A stretch of 41,937 bases of DNA from Clostridiales bacterium (GTDB taxonomy: Bacteria > Bacillota > Clostridia > Lachnospirales > WQUN01): the NCBI GenBank assembly GCA_031270945.1, contig JAISWZ010000256.1:1-41937 (forward strand). The letters are read 5' to 3'. The translations under genes were made by a program, and so were the position numbers. A model generated the notes under the pieces. The model was not told the DNA's origin. It did no database searches and saw only the letters and a program-made list of their open reading frames with translations. Shown piece by piece: positions 29,604 to 39,400 of this stretch (the stretch's first letter is position 1; each line of letters starts with the position of its first letter).

Positions 29604-30683
29604 TCATGCGCGAGCTCCCTTTATCCTAGCCATGGCCTTTGTTGCCTTGTCTTTGGCAAGCTCATAACAGGCCGCGCAAGCAAACGGCAAAACTGCTCCA
29701 GCCAGCGCCCTGGCCAAAAAACGCGTGAGCATGCTGGCGTCTTCAGGCAAATGGTTCATAACAATAAACATGGCCAGGGGATGTGACAGGTATACGACAA
29801 AAGCGCCCTTGTGAAGAAATGAGACAGCGTTTCTGGTAGCGCCAGATACATGCGGGGCGAGGAAAACGCACAGCGACAAAAGCGCCATGGCCATGACATG
29901 CCGGAAAGCCAGCTGAAGCGTTTCCATGGGGAAGTACCCGACTCTGGCACCCGTGAAGGCCGCCAGGGATACCCCTACGAACAAAGACGCAATCGCGATG
30001 GCTATGATTGCTATCGCCTTTCCCCTTTTTCGCAAGAACGCCTCAAGGCTGTCATAGTTTATGCCAGCGTAAATCCCTGCGGCAAAGTATGATATGTAAA
30101 CTGGAAAGACGCGATCCCACATCAAGAGTTTTGGAAATTTGATGGATATCCAAGAAAAGGCCAGGTTTAGGACGACTGATAGCGCCATCCCGACTTTCCA
30201 TGGATATTTTCTAGCAAACCTGACCATGGCCGGCGCCAGCAAGTAGAACTGCAGAATTATTGGCACGAAATAAAAATGGGACACAAGGTTGCCCTTCAGC
30301 AGGTATCCTGCCAGCTTGCCCCAGGAAAACGGGAAGTACTTGAGAACGTATACAAAGTACAAGTAAAAGGCCAAAACCCAGAAGAGATAGCCCGGGATCG
30401 CTCTTTTGATCCTGGCTAGCATATACTTGTGGTATGGCTGGCGCTCAGTCGAGTTTCCCATGGCCAGCTTCAAGGCGCTTGTGAACAAGAATCCGCTCAT
30501 TGCGAAAAAGGCTATCTTTTGCCCTGAAAACAGCGCCAGAGTAAATATCGAGCTCTTGCTGTAATTTGTTACCGCATCCGAAGCCGCATGGATATAGATG
30601 ACAAGAAGACACAAAACCAGCTCCATTAAGGAGATGCAAATCTTTTTTTCCTTGCGCTCCGTAATGCCACCCCCGTACAGCAT
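29604..30683 (-). CDS. Acyltransferase-3 family membrane protein
   Basis: 359 residues with about ten membrane helices. The first helix carries VIYIHAASDAV, the conserved His/Ser of acyltransferase-3 (OafB/YfiQ type) proteins, followed by FFAMSGFLF and RIKRAIPGYLFW, also typical. Such proteins move acyl groups onto sugars of cell-surface polymers. The start is uncertain: ATG 30683 lacks a clear ribosome site; the true start may be slightly inside. A family-1 repeat lies just upstream (30706-30800). Confidence 0.8.
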   Translation of the reverse strand: MLYGGGITERKEKKICISLMELVLCLLVIYIHAASDAVTNYSKSSIFTLALFSGQKIAFFAMSGFLFTSALKLAMGNSTERQPYHKYMLARIKRAIPGYLFWVLAFYLYFVYVLKYFPFSWGKLAGYLLKGNLVSHFYFVPIILQFYLLAPAMVRFARKYPWKVGMALSVVLNLAFSWISIKFPKLLMWDRVFPVYISYFAAGIYAGINYDSLEAFLRKRGKAIAIIAIAIASLFVGVSLAAFTGARVGYFPMETLQLAFRHVMAMALLSLCVFLAPHVSGATRNAVSFLHKGAFVVYLSHPLAMFIVMNHLPEDASMLTRFLARALAGAVLPFACAACYELAKDKATKAMARIKGARA

Positions 30684-30705
30684 GTTTTAGCTTTTTGCAT
30701 CAAAA

Positions 30706-30800
30706 GCATATCCCAATATTAATATCGGGGTCTTTGGCGAATTGCCCTTGAGTATCGGACAAACGCTATCCTGCGCTTTTTTTGTATTTGGGATATGCAC
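30706..30800. repeat. Family-1 inverted repeat, divergent core
   Basis: GCATATCCCAATATTAATAT to GTATTTGGGATATGCAC, 95 bp, between the acyltransferase start and the nucleotidase terminator. The inner sequence is unlike cores A and B. Confidence 0.7.
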
Positions 30801-30805
30801 CAAGA

Positions 30806-30836
30806 AAAGCAAGCCTGGTTGCCCAGGCTTGCTTTT
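30806..30836 (-). terminator. Terminator of the nucleotidase gene
   Basis: AAAAGCAAGCCTGG / CCAGGCTTGCTTTT around TTGC, 17 bp past the stop on the minus strand. Confidence 0.85.
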
Positions 30837-30852
30837 AGTTTGTTCAGAATAA

Positions 30853-32694
30853 TCAGGGAATAAGAAGAACTTGTCCAGGCTGGATTACATACGGGCTCTT
30901 TATGTTGTTGAGAGACGCAATCTCGGCCCACGCAACATTGTCATACTTCTTGGCGATGTTGTATAGGCAGTCGCCCTTGACAACTGTGTAGGTCTTTGTT
31001 GATGTAATTTCAGCTTCTGGCTCTGGAGCAGGAGTTTCTACTAAAACAGGAGTTTCTGCTGGAGCTGGAGCAGGAGTTTCTGCTGGAGCAGGAGCTTCCG
31101 TAGGAGCTGGAGCTTCCGTAGGAGCTGGAGCTTCTGTAGGCGCTGGGGCTTCTGTAGGCGCTGGGGCTTCTGCCGCAACATCCACAAGCCTTCCAAGCTT
31201 GACAGCGGTAAAGTCAACACCCGCTTCGATGTACTCTATCAACGCTTCATCAAGAGCGTCATAAATCATGTAAGGCCTACCGTCAAGCATTGTGTAGTTG
31301 TCGCCACCGGCGGCCATGAAGTCGTTGGTAGCAACTTTGTAAGTCTTTTCTGGATCAAGGGTCTCTCCGCTGTCAAAGACAACTGATTGAACCCTGCTTC
31401 CAACTGCCTTGGATGAATCGTATTTCACGCTGATTCCGCCAACCTGGCTGATGTGGGCGGCAACTTCAGGTGCCGTGTCTACGCCGTGCTCGAGTGCTTC
31501 AACAAGCTCTGAGCCTTTGAGGTCTATGACCACTATAAAGTTTCCAAAGGGAAGAACATTGATTACATCGCCTTTGGTTATGTCTCCAACTTCTATTGTG
31601 GCTCTGACGCCGCCTCCGTTTTCAAGGGAAGCGTCAGCTCCGGTTGCCGCTATCATTGACGCTGTAATGAGGTTTGTCAGGTTTGTCTCATGATGCCTGA
31701 CATTCTCTCTTGCGCCTTCAAGCTTGACGGGAGTGTTCCCGATGACCGCTGAAGTGTAGACTTCGTTCTTTGCGTTGATCTCATCTATCAAAGCGCTGAC
31801 GTCAGCGTCAGCCTTAAGCTCTGCGGCTTCAGCGTCATCGCCTGACGGCACGGGCAAAAGCTCCGCTGTTTTGTCAACTACCTTTTTATCTTTCAAGTAA
31901 ATCTTAACTACTCCAATATTTTCAAGATACTCGCCAGTTTGGGCGATCAGCGTTCCGTCTACGAGTTTCCCTGATTCAAGAAGAGTATGGCTATGTCCGT
32001 CGATTATGACATCAATCCCGTCAACGGCGGCAACAGCTTCGCTGCGCTCGTCGGCCACGGACTCGGTGTCAAGCCCTAGATGGGAAATGGCTACGACAAC
32101 ATCAGCGCCCTCCTCCTGGAGTTTGGCAACCTCTTTCTCGGCTACGCCTACAGGCTTCTCGAAGGTGTATCCCTCAACATTCTTGGGGTTGGTCTTTGTG
32201 GCTGTCTCAGGAGTCGCAAGTCCGAAAAGGCCAAGCTTCACTCCAGCGATTTCAACAATCTCGCTGTCATCAAATACGGGAAGGCCTGTGTCATCGCTGA
32301 CAAAGTTGGCAACGAGAAGCTTGAGATCCATCTTCTTCTCAAGTTCCAAAAGCCTTGCGGTTCCATAGTTGAAGTCATGGTTTCCTGCCGTAGCGAAATC
32401 ATAGCCGACTTCATTCCTGATGTCAACGATGCTGTCTCCAGTGGAAAGAGTGGCCAAAGGCTGGCCATGCAAGTCGTCTCCAGCCGAGATGAGGATCACG
32501 TTCTCATTGCTGTCCTTAAGCTGCTTCAAGTAGGACGCCAGGTAAGGGTACCCTGCGGTTCTGCTGTGCACATCGTTCGTGTGCAGGATTGTGATGACTG
32601 TGTCATAGTCTGCCGCTTGCGCTGAGACAGTGAAGCTCAACATAAGCATACATGCCGACATCACCAAAGCCAAGATCTTTGCGAGTTTCTTCAT
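30853..32694 (-). CDS. Secreted UshA-like 5'-nucleotidase/phosphoesterase with LysM
   Basis: 613 residues. Signal peptide (about 1-27, to AQA). Metallophosphatase domain: ILHTNDVHSRT (35-45), ISAGDDLHGQP, TAGNHDFNYG, ISHLGLD and IDGHSHT supply the two-metal site. The 5'-nucleotidase C-terminal domain follows (ENGGGVRATIEVGD, NVLPFGN). A repetitive linker of four TEAPAP-type units and related AETPAP units (about 505-560) leads to a C-terminal LysM (YTVVKGDCLYNIAKKY...VIQPGQVLLIP) that binds peptidoglycan. It should hydrolyse nucleotides or related phosphoesters at the cell wall. AAAGGAGG lies 14 nt before ATG 32694, somewhat far. Confidence 0.92.
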   Translation of the reverse strand: MKKLAKILALVMSACMLMLSFTVSAQAADYDTVITILHTNDVHSRTAGYPYLASYLKQLKDSNENVILISAGDDLHGQPLATLSTGDSIVDIRNEVGYDFATAGNHDFNYGTARLLELEKKMDLKLLVANFVSDDTGLPVFDDSEIVEIAGVKLGLFGLATPETATKTNPKNVEGYTFEKPVGVAEKEVAKLQEEGADVVVAISHLGLDTESVADERSEAVAAVDGIDVIIDGHSHTLLESGKLVDGTLIAQTGEYLENIGVVKIYLKDKKVVDKTAELLPVPSGDDAEAAELKADADVSALIDEINAKNEVYTSAVIGNTPVKLEGARENVRHHETNLTNLITASMIAATGADASLENGGGVRATIEVGDITKGDVINVLPFGNFIVVIDLKGSELVEALEHGVDTAPEVAAHISQVGGISVKYDSSKAVGSRVQSVVFDSGETLDPEKTYKVATNDFMAAGGDNYTMLDGRPYMIYDALDEALIEYIEAGVDFTAVKLGRLVDVAAEAPAPTEAPAPTEAPAPTEAPAPTEAPAPAETPAPAPAETPVLVETPAPEPEAEITSTKTYTVVKGDCLYNIAKKYDNVAWAEIASLNNIKSPYVIQPGQVLLIP

Positions 32695-33690
32695 AGACTG
32701 ATTGCCTACCTCCTTTGCGCTTAAAGCGCCAAGGGACGCGTTTAAGGCGCCCCTTTAAGCGGGCGCGCCCGCTTTGGGCCCCGAAGGGCCAAATGCTTGC
32801 GTGTTTGCCGACGTTTGAAGCATATCCCAAAATTACTTTTATAGCGCGGGAAAAGCCACGCGTTGAAGCATCGCATGCCTTTTCCCGCGCCTTTTATGGA
32901 ATTTTGGGATATGCACACAAACCGAAAGATTCTTCGCTGCCCGGTCTGGGCTTTAAAAGCTTATCCTAGAGTTCAAAACGACGCAACGAAAGTTGTCGCG
33001 AAGTTTCGGCGCATGCTTTCGCAAGCCAAAATTAACGCTCTTAACTTTAGGATAACTCTAGCGAAAAACCTGCTTCGATTCTTTTGCGCGCCAGCATTTG
33101 ATGCGCATCCCAAAATCGATGGCTTGATAAACCTGATTGCGCTAGCTTCCAGGAAAAACTGCCCTATTCGCTCGCCGCTTTCAGACCTATCCAGCGCACT
33201 TTTTGATATTTAGGATACTCCATCATTATATCTAATTGGCAATTCGAATGCAATAGCGCATTGCAATAAATTTTATTTTATCTTATTTAATCTATATTCG
33301 CATGTTCCATAATCGCCAAAAGGCAGCACTACTGTCTTTTGCGCCCATCTGAGGGCGCTGGGCATGCGACAAGCCGCCTGCCATCCCCAAAGCGGGTTAA
33401 TAAAAATCACTTTTTGATATGCAGCGACAATTTCATTATGCTATTTTTACGAGCAAATATACGCTCAATAAATATTAGGCAATAGGCATTAAACCCCGCA
33501 AAACCAGCATGTCTTGATATAAATGAAAACTTCGTCATGTTCGGCAAAAGCTTGCGTCTGCGCAAAACCCAACTCTAAAGGATTGAGCGCCGTTTTGGCA
33601 TCCATTAGTTGCCTTAAAGCAATATTTGTCTTAATTTAATAAAAAAGGTGCCCAGATCTTGATTTTTGTGCAGAAGCGCTGCAAGCAATA
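32695..33690. other. Long intergenic region upstream of the nucleotidase
   Basis: No gene supported over about 1 kb. It contains GC-rich nested palindromes at 32720-32795 (GCGGGCGCGCCCGC, GGGCCCCGAAGGGCC), the family-1 copy at 32820-32917, a lone left end at 33103 (GCGCATCCCAAAATCG) and AT-rich DNA. Confidence 0.5.
32820..32917. repeat. Family-1 inverted repeat, full copy with core A
   Basis: GCATATCCCAAAATTACTTT to GGAATTTTGGGATATGCAC with stem GCGCGGGAAAAG / CTTTTCCCGCGC and loop GTTGAAGCATCGC. Almost the same as 6198-6307. Confidence 0.85.
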
Positions 33691-33719
33691 AAAAAGCGCC
33701 CAGATCTTCATCTGGGCGC
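33691..33719 (-). terminator. Terminator of the DUF6882-like gene
   Basis: AAGCGCCCAGAT / ATCTGGGCGC stem; T-tract on the minus strand. A near copy of half the stem (GTGCCCAGATCTTG) precedes it at 33649. Confidence 0.8.
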
Positions 33720-33764
33720 AACAGTTCTTCTGTCTTTTAACTTTTTTACTTTCTAATTTTGTTT

Positions 33765-34481
33765 CTAGCTATCCAAGCTTGAAACCGGCTCAGGCTCATC
33801 GATTACGCATAAGGAATCCACATTCGAAACATCTTCCAGCTTGGACAGCTTTCTGGACTCATCAAAGATGGCCCTTACTTTGTCTTCGCCTCGCTGCCCG
33901 AATATCTCGTCCTCGCTTACTTGGATGTCGTATTGTTTGGCTTTCATGTATCTCTTGAAGGCTTCCTTGTCATTCAGGTCGTACACGGAGACAAGCTTCG
34001 GAAAAGTAGTAAAAATGGCCTCGTGAGAGTCTACAAACTTCTTTTTTAGATAATCCGACTGCACAGTCAGGCAAACCGTTCCTTTTCCGTAATTCCCTAA
34101 GTAATAGCCATTTGACCCGGTAATTCCCATGGATATTAGTCCGATGAAGTGCAGATCATTTTTCTTGATCCTAAACTCCAGGGTTTTCAGGAATTCAAGT
34201 TTCTTTGAAACCCCATACTTCCTTAGTTCAGCTGCATGCATAAGCCCCCTGCTGGGAACCTTGTCTAGCTCTTTCACATGCATCCAAATCCACCTCCCTG
34301 TTTCATTGGTATAAGTTCCTAAAATTTGAATAGGAAATGTGAAGCTGTGGCCTAGATAAAGCTCTGCACTGTATATATCCACGTTCCAGATCATCTCTTT
34401 CGAAGTAAGGCTGTTAAAGAAAAGCTGCTGCTCTAACGCGTACGCTCCATACTTTTCCATTAGCTTCACGTCATACTGCAT
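33765..34481 (-). CDS. DUF6882-like cytoplasmic protein
   Basis: 238 residues, no signal or membrane segment. The order MEKYGAYALEQQLFF, then WNVDIYSAELYLG, IQILGTYTNETGRWIWMHV (about 53-72), resembles the DUF6882 pattern in which a beta-rich domain has QLLGSYS-x-WLWAW. The family has no assigned function. Start ATG 34481 with AAAGGAG 8 nt upstream; a longer frame to 34523 would overlap that site. Acidic C-terminal tail (DEPEPVSSLDS). Confidence 0.65.
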   Translation of the reverse strand: MQYDVKLMEKYGAYALEQQLFFNSLTSKEMIWNVDIYSAELYLGHSFTFPIQILGTYTNETGRWIWMHVKELDKVPSRGLMHAAELRKYGVSKKLEFLKTLEFRIKKNDLHFIGLISMGITGSNGYYLGNYGKGTVCLTVQSDYLKKKFVDSHEAIFTTFPKLVSVYDLNDKEAFKRYMKAKQYDIQVSEDEIFGQRGEDKVRAIFDESRKLSKLEDVSNVDSLCVIDEPEPVSSLDS

Positions 34482-34630
34482 TTCTTCAGCTCCTTTTGTT
34501 TTTGTCTTGCGACCCTCAGGCAAGGCGGCACGTCACGCTAGTTTTTAGCGTTATTTACAATCATTTCTTGCTAATGCCTTTTCGCGCTAAGAGTCCTCGT
34601 TATTATTTGTCGTGATAAGCAGCAATATGA

Positions 34631-34755
34631 GCATATCCCAAAATTATATCCGAGGTGCCGTAAAAGTCCGAGTGTTTGCTCGCAGAAGCCCGAGCAAACT
34701 AGTTAAAGCCTTCGCCAGGACTTTTACAGCACCAATACGGAATTTTGGGATATGC
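34631..34755. repeat. Family-1 inverted repeat, full copy with core B
   Basis: GCATATCCCAAAATTATATC to GGAATTTTGGGATATGC, 125 bp. Middle stem GGTGCCGTAAAAGTCC / GGACTTTTACAGCACC differs from that of 24094-24224 by paired changes; inner stem GTTTGCTCG / CGAGCAAAC is the same. Confidence 0.85.
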
Positions 34756-34844
34756 CTGTATGGTTGTGCGCATGCGACGAGAAACGGCTGAATTCAGGGG
34801 CAAAATGGCTTTGGTTTCGAAGCGTTCGGGATGTCTAAACACGC

Positions 34845-34876
34845 AAAAAAGGGATCCTGATATGGGATCCCTTTTC
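34845..34876 (-). terminator. Terminator of the TPR gene
   Basis: AAAAAAGGGATCC and GGGATCCCTTTT arms; active sense on the minus strand gives GGGATCCCTTTTTT-type ends. 68 bp past the stop at 34944. Confidence 0.75.
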
Positions 34877-34943
34877 TTGCTTTTAATTTTATTTAATTTT
34901 TTTATTTTATTATTTAATTTTATCCTGCCCTACTCTACCAATC

Positions 34944-36170
34944 TTAATCCATTCCGTCAAGCGCGGCTTCCAATCCGGACAAACAGTGCTTTGTATAAAA
35001 ATGATCATCGCCGTAGGTTCTTGCCATTATGCTGTACGCCATTTTGTATTCCCCAGCGGAAAGCGCGTAATCGCCGTGCGCTAGGTGCGCGTCTGCCAAA
35101 AGCCATTGGACGCATGCGTAAATCGGGCTATTGATAATGTCAAGTTTTTCTATCGTCTTAGCCGCCTTTTTTAAGAGGGGGATGGCTTTTCTTGTTGCCT
35201 CTCGATCCGATGGCCAATCTTTGTCCAAAGAGAGCTTGTAGCAGTAAAGCCATTGAGCCATGGCCATCGGGAGAGGCTCAATCTCCGGGTCTTCCGACAT
35301 CAGCTCATAGCACTGTTCCGCATGCGCGGCGTTGAAGCTTTCGCCTTGAACGATGAAGTAAGGGAACGCGGCAATGCTTGAGAAAATATACAATCTAGCG
35401 GCTGTAGGGGCCAGGCAGTTGGTGTCAAGCATTTTGCCGGCGGTTACAAGCGCGCAGCTGTGCCAGAGCACAGACTCTTCTTCAGAAGTATTCTCTGTTG
35501 CGTATTTGACCAGGGTATAGAGGTGCTCCAGGTTGACATTGCCAAGCCCAACCTTTTTCGCAAGCGCCCAGCCCTTCGCGCAATAGCCCAGCATTTTTTC
35601 CTTGTCGCCCTCTAAAGTCATGGCGACCTCAGCAAGCCCTTTGTACACGATTAGAAGGCTGTCTGCGTTGTCTTCCTTTTCCTCCTCAAATATCGCTTTC
35701 GCTTTAAGAAGAGCCTTCTTGGCTTGCGCCCCTCTTGTTTCAAGGGATTTGGAGTAAACAGTCGAAAGGGCTATGAGCAATGTGGCGTTGACTATGTTTT
35801 TCGGCATTGAGGCAATGCTTACCTTATCGGCGAATTCTATCGCCCTTTCCACGTTGCCCAAGGATGAGAGGGTTAATGCCGTATTGATTGTTGTGGCGTT
35901 ATCCAAGCCTTTGTCTTGGATGATCAATCCGCTGTTCATTTCTATGGCCTCCTCGATTTGGCGCGCCGAGGCTTCAGTGTCACCAAGCTCTTTGTAGGCA
36001 AGCCCTTTCACTTCCTTGAGCATGACAAGCAGCTTCAAGTCCATCACATCAGATGAATTCACGTCGATTGCCGCAAGCGCCCTGTCAAAAAGCTTCAAGG
36101 CCTTCTGCAGATCGCCGTCGCTAACAGCCTGTAAGCCGTTTAATGTGTCTGCCATCGCCGAATCAAGCAA
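34944..36170 (-). CDS. Tetratricopeptide-repeat protein
   Basis: 408 residues, soluble, all-helical. TPR-like units are visible: KALKLFDRALAAID, KGLAYKELGDTEASARQIEEAI, TLSSLGNVERAIEFADKV, YKGLAEVAMTLEGDKEKML and LADAHLAHGDYALSAGEYKMAYSI. It probably scaffolds protein contacts; partners unknown. TTG 36170 is chosen because AGGAGG lies 8 nt upstream; ATG 36155 would be 23 nt from that site. Alone on its strand between two terminators. Confidence 0.75.
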   Translation of the reverse strand: MLDSAMADTLNGLQAVSDGDLQKALKLFDRALAAIDVNSSDVMDLKLLVMLKEVKGLAYKELGDTEASARQIEEAIEMNSGLIIQDKGLDNATTINTALTLSSLGNVERAIEFADKVSIASMPKNIVNATLLIALSTVYSKSLETRGAQAKKALLKAKAIFEEEKEDNADSLLIVYKGLAEVAMTLEGDKEKMLGYCAKGWALAKKVGLGNVNLEHLYTLVKYATENTSEEESVLWHSCALVTAGKMLDTNCLAPTAARLYIFSSIAAFPYFIVQGESFNAAHAEQCYELMSEDPEIEPLPMAMAQWLYCYKLSLDKDWPSDREATRKAIPLLKKAAKTIEKLDIINSPIYACVQWLLADAHLAHGDYALSAGEYKMAYSIMARTYGDDHFYTKHCLSGLEAALDGMD

Positions 36171-36313
36171 CGGTATCGCCTCCTAATTAATTGCAAAATA
36201 ATCTGTCAACTGCCGCAATGCCAACATTTTTTTCTATAGTTAATTCATACTAGCACATAGAGGCGAATATTGCAATAGCCCGGAAGATCCAGTTTAAGGT
36301 TAATTTTTGGGAT

Positions 36314-36350
36314 CAAAAAAAGCGCCCGAGATATTCTCTCAGGGCGCTTG
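36314..36350 (-). terminator. Terminator of the large SLH protein gene
   Basis: AAGCGCCC(G)AGA / TCT(C)AGGGCGCTT with a T-tract on the minus strand, 60 bp past the stop at 36410. Confidence 0.8.
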
Positions 36351-36409
36351 GAAGCTATTTCTTGTTATTATTGCTTGGTTAATACTGCTTGGTTACTATT
36401 ACTTGATCA

Positions 36410-39400
36410 CTACTGCTTAGTTACTGCCGCTTCAAACCCTGGAATCGCCGTTCCGGACAAATCGGCTAAAGGATCAGTTACGCTGTATCTTTCATTTGTC
36501 GCATATTTAAACGTCACTGCGCTTGCGCTTTCCAACTTTTGCGCTACCCGTTCTGAAAGGGCAACTGTGCATTCGTGGCTGTCAACATAACTGAAATCGT
36601 TTCTGTTCAGCAGCCTTTCTCCATCAGCATATATCCTTATCAGAGGAGATGTTTGGCTGGCGTCGCTTGACAGCTCCCCAACAAAGCTGAGAGTGATTTT
36701 CTTGTCAACGCTTGAGTATGTGATTGTCGGAGAGAAGTCATCACTGGAAATCAAGTAGTCCACTTCATGGTCTGCTAATGTTTTTACTTCAAGATTGTAA
36801 AGCGTCACTGTGTCGTCAAAGCTCACTTTGAACTGGGACTTGTCAAATGAACCGCCTGAGATTGGCGCAAAGCTGTAAGTGAATGTGGCAGCGTCACGTG
36901 TAAATGAACCAGACTTCGAGGCAAGAGCAACATCAGCGCCATTATGCTTCAATGTCGCCGAGTTTCTTCTCTCAACCCATCCATTTACTCCACTGTTCAA
37001 CTCAACCCGCAAAGTGCCCTCCGTTGGATTCAGATAGGCAACTGCTTTGAATTCAGGCTTAACAAGTTGCGCCTCTACGGTGGAAAATATTTGGTTATGG
37101 TTCAAGTCAACAATTTTGTGATCGCCTGGAGTGTATATTATTCTCGTGTCAGCATCAGTCAACGGGTTCTCAAAAGTGGCAGCAACGCGAGCGATGTTCA
37201 TGAACAACGTATCACTGGACGCGTTTTCGATAGTGAATGATGTCGGATGAGTTCCCATATTCGTCGCAAAATCCGCTGCGTCAGGCAAAATTACGTCTTC
37301 TGTCATCAGCTTTTCGCTAAAGTACAAGTATGCAGTTTTCTTGTCTGCGCTTACATACGCCGCCTCAAGGCGAGGCGATGTATTGTCCACAGGCACTGAT
37401 TCCGTTTCCTCTGCGCTAAGCTCAATGACCGTAGCAACAGCTAGCGGGTCGTCAATGTTATCGTCCGCCAATAGCACGATGCCTAGATCCAGCTCAAATC
37501 TTGGCCTGAAAGCGGTTGACACGTCGACAGTGATCTCTTCCGCATCGGTTACAACGATCTCAGTGTTTTTGGACAGCATAGGCCTTAGCTTTCCATCGCT
37601 CAGATACTCGCTGATAGCGACTCCGTCAAGGATGGATTCCTTGTCATATGTCACGTTGTAGTTTATGGCCTGATAGGATACATAAGCCACCACAGGATGC
37701 TCTGCCGACGCTGCGCCAGGCGCCAGTTTCAGCTTCAAGTAAAACCTTCCGCCAGCTGCAATGCTAAGCACTGGATATCCTGGAGCGAACCTGGAATCCA
37801 CACCGTCAACGTTCACTTCACTAATTCCTTGCATTCTGACAATAACAGTGAACGTCTTTGAAAGAGTCTTAGCTCCAACGCTAAAGGTGGCCACGAGGTC
37901 TACTGAAGCGTCACCGCTTGACGAGCCAGGGCGAGTGACTGCGCCGCTTGTTGATACAACGCTTTCATTGCTTGATTGCCATGTTATTGAGATGCCCGGG
38001 AATTCAGCCAGGCTTGTTGGAAGCGTCAAATCCGTCAAAATGCCTTGCAGGTTCGTATTGCTTCCCTTTATCACGTCAAAGGTGAGAGCGTCAACCGCCT
38101 CTGTAATGGAATCCGTAAACTTGGCGTACAGCGCAAAGCTCGAGGTAACTTCTAGATCCCAGTCATATGGTTGCGTCAGTGCCTCGTCCTTGAACCAGCC
38201 TGCAAAGTCCATGCCGGCTTCAGTTGGGGCGGTTGGAGCAGCCGCTTTGGCGCCATGGTCAACTTTCAGGGCTTCTGGCAAGACAGTATCAGTTCCAGCA
38301 TTGCCCTTGTTGAAGGAAATTTCGTAAGACTTGATCTTCCAGCTGGCAACCAAAGACAGGTTTCCGGCTACAGGGCTTGAGAAGTCCCAAAGCTCGCTGT
38401 CTGAAGACCAGCCCAGGAAATCGTGCGAAACTGATGTTGGAGCGGCCGGCTCTGTTGCAAGTTCCCCGTGAACGACTTTCTGGCTGGGGATGGACTCGCC
38501 GTCCTGCCCGTTCAGGTCAAAGGCAACCGTGTATTCAGCCGCCTTGACGGTTATCGAAACAATCAGCTCAAGATCCAAGCCAAGCGGATTTGTGATGCTC
38601 TCAGGAAGAACCGCTTCTCCTGCCACATCAAACTGCTGGCTGGTCTTCAAGGAAGGATCGTATGCCGCGCCATCGATATCCCAAATGACGTCAACAACAG
38701 TTTGAACCACTTCGTTTTCTTCTGTTTCCACTTCAATCTCAACTCTAGGCTGAAGGTTCAGCCCTGCCGCTGTTTTCTCAGCGCCGTTTGCCACTTCCAA
38801 CGCAGCGGGCGTAGTGATTGAAACCAGGGTTCCGCCAACCAAGAGCGCTACGCTCACTGAAAGCTCAACAGAGAGGTCTCCCAAAGAGAAGGTGACCGTT
38901 TGCTCGCCGACAGTGGCGTTGTCATATCCGGACACTGCTAGATCATCAACGTCCAACTCAGCAGAAGAGCCGTCCGAGTAGGTTCCCTGAATAACAAGGC
39001 CTGTGAGATCCAGCTCTTCGCCTTGCAAGTACAAAGTCTTGGCAGGAAGCTGCTTAATCTCAAGCGCTGTGAGAACAGGCTTGACTGTCAAAGAGAGAGC
39101 CGCTTTCACGCCTTTGGTGTTGGCGTATCCTTGCTCCACCACAATCTCACCATAGTAAGAAAACGTTCCGCACTCGCTTGTGTCAGCTTCTTCAGGCCAG
39201 GTGACGCTGAAATCCTTCTCGCTTCCGTCTGCAAGCGTTGCCTTAACTGTTTCAGGAAACGCGTATGTCGCGTTGTGATCGACTTCATCTTCAATAAGCT
39301 GGGCTGACTCGATTTCTATCGCAGGAGTTTCATCTTCAGGACCATCATCATCGCCCGAACCGTCGTCTTCGCCCGAACCGTCGTCTTCGCCTGATCCGTC

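Noticed and set aside
32863..33213. 116-codon plus-strand frame starting in the family-1 copy
   Set aside because: Its first residues are the translated repeat core and the rest is AT-rich non-coding sequence.
34745..35134. 129-codon plus-strand frame over the TPR gene end
   Set aside because: Starts in a family-1 repeat, crosses a terminator and lies antisense to the TPR gene.
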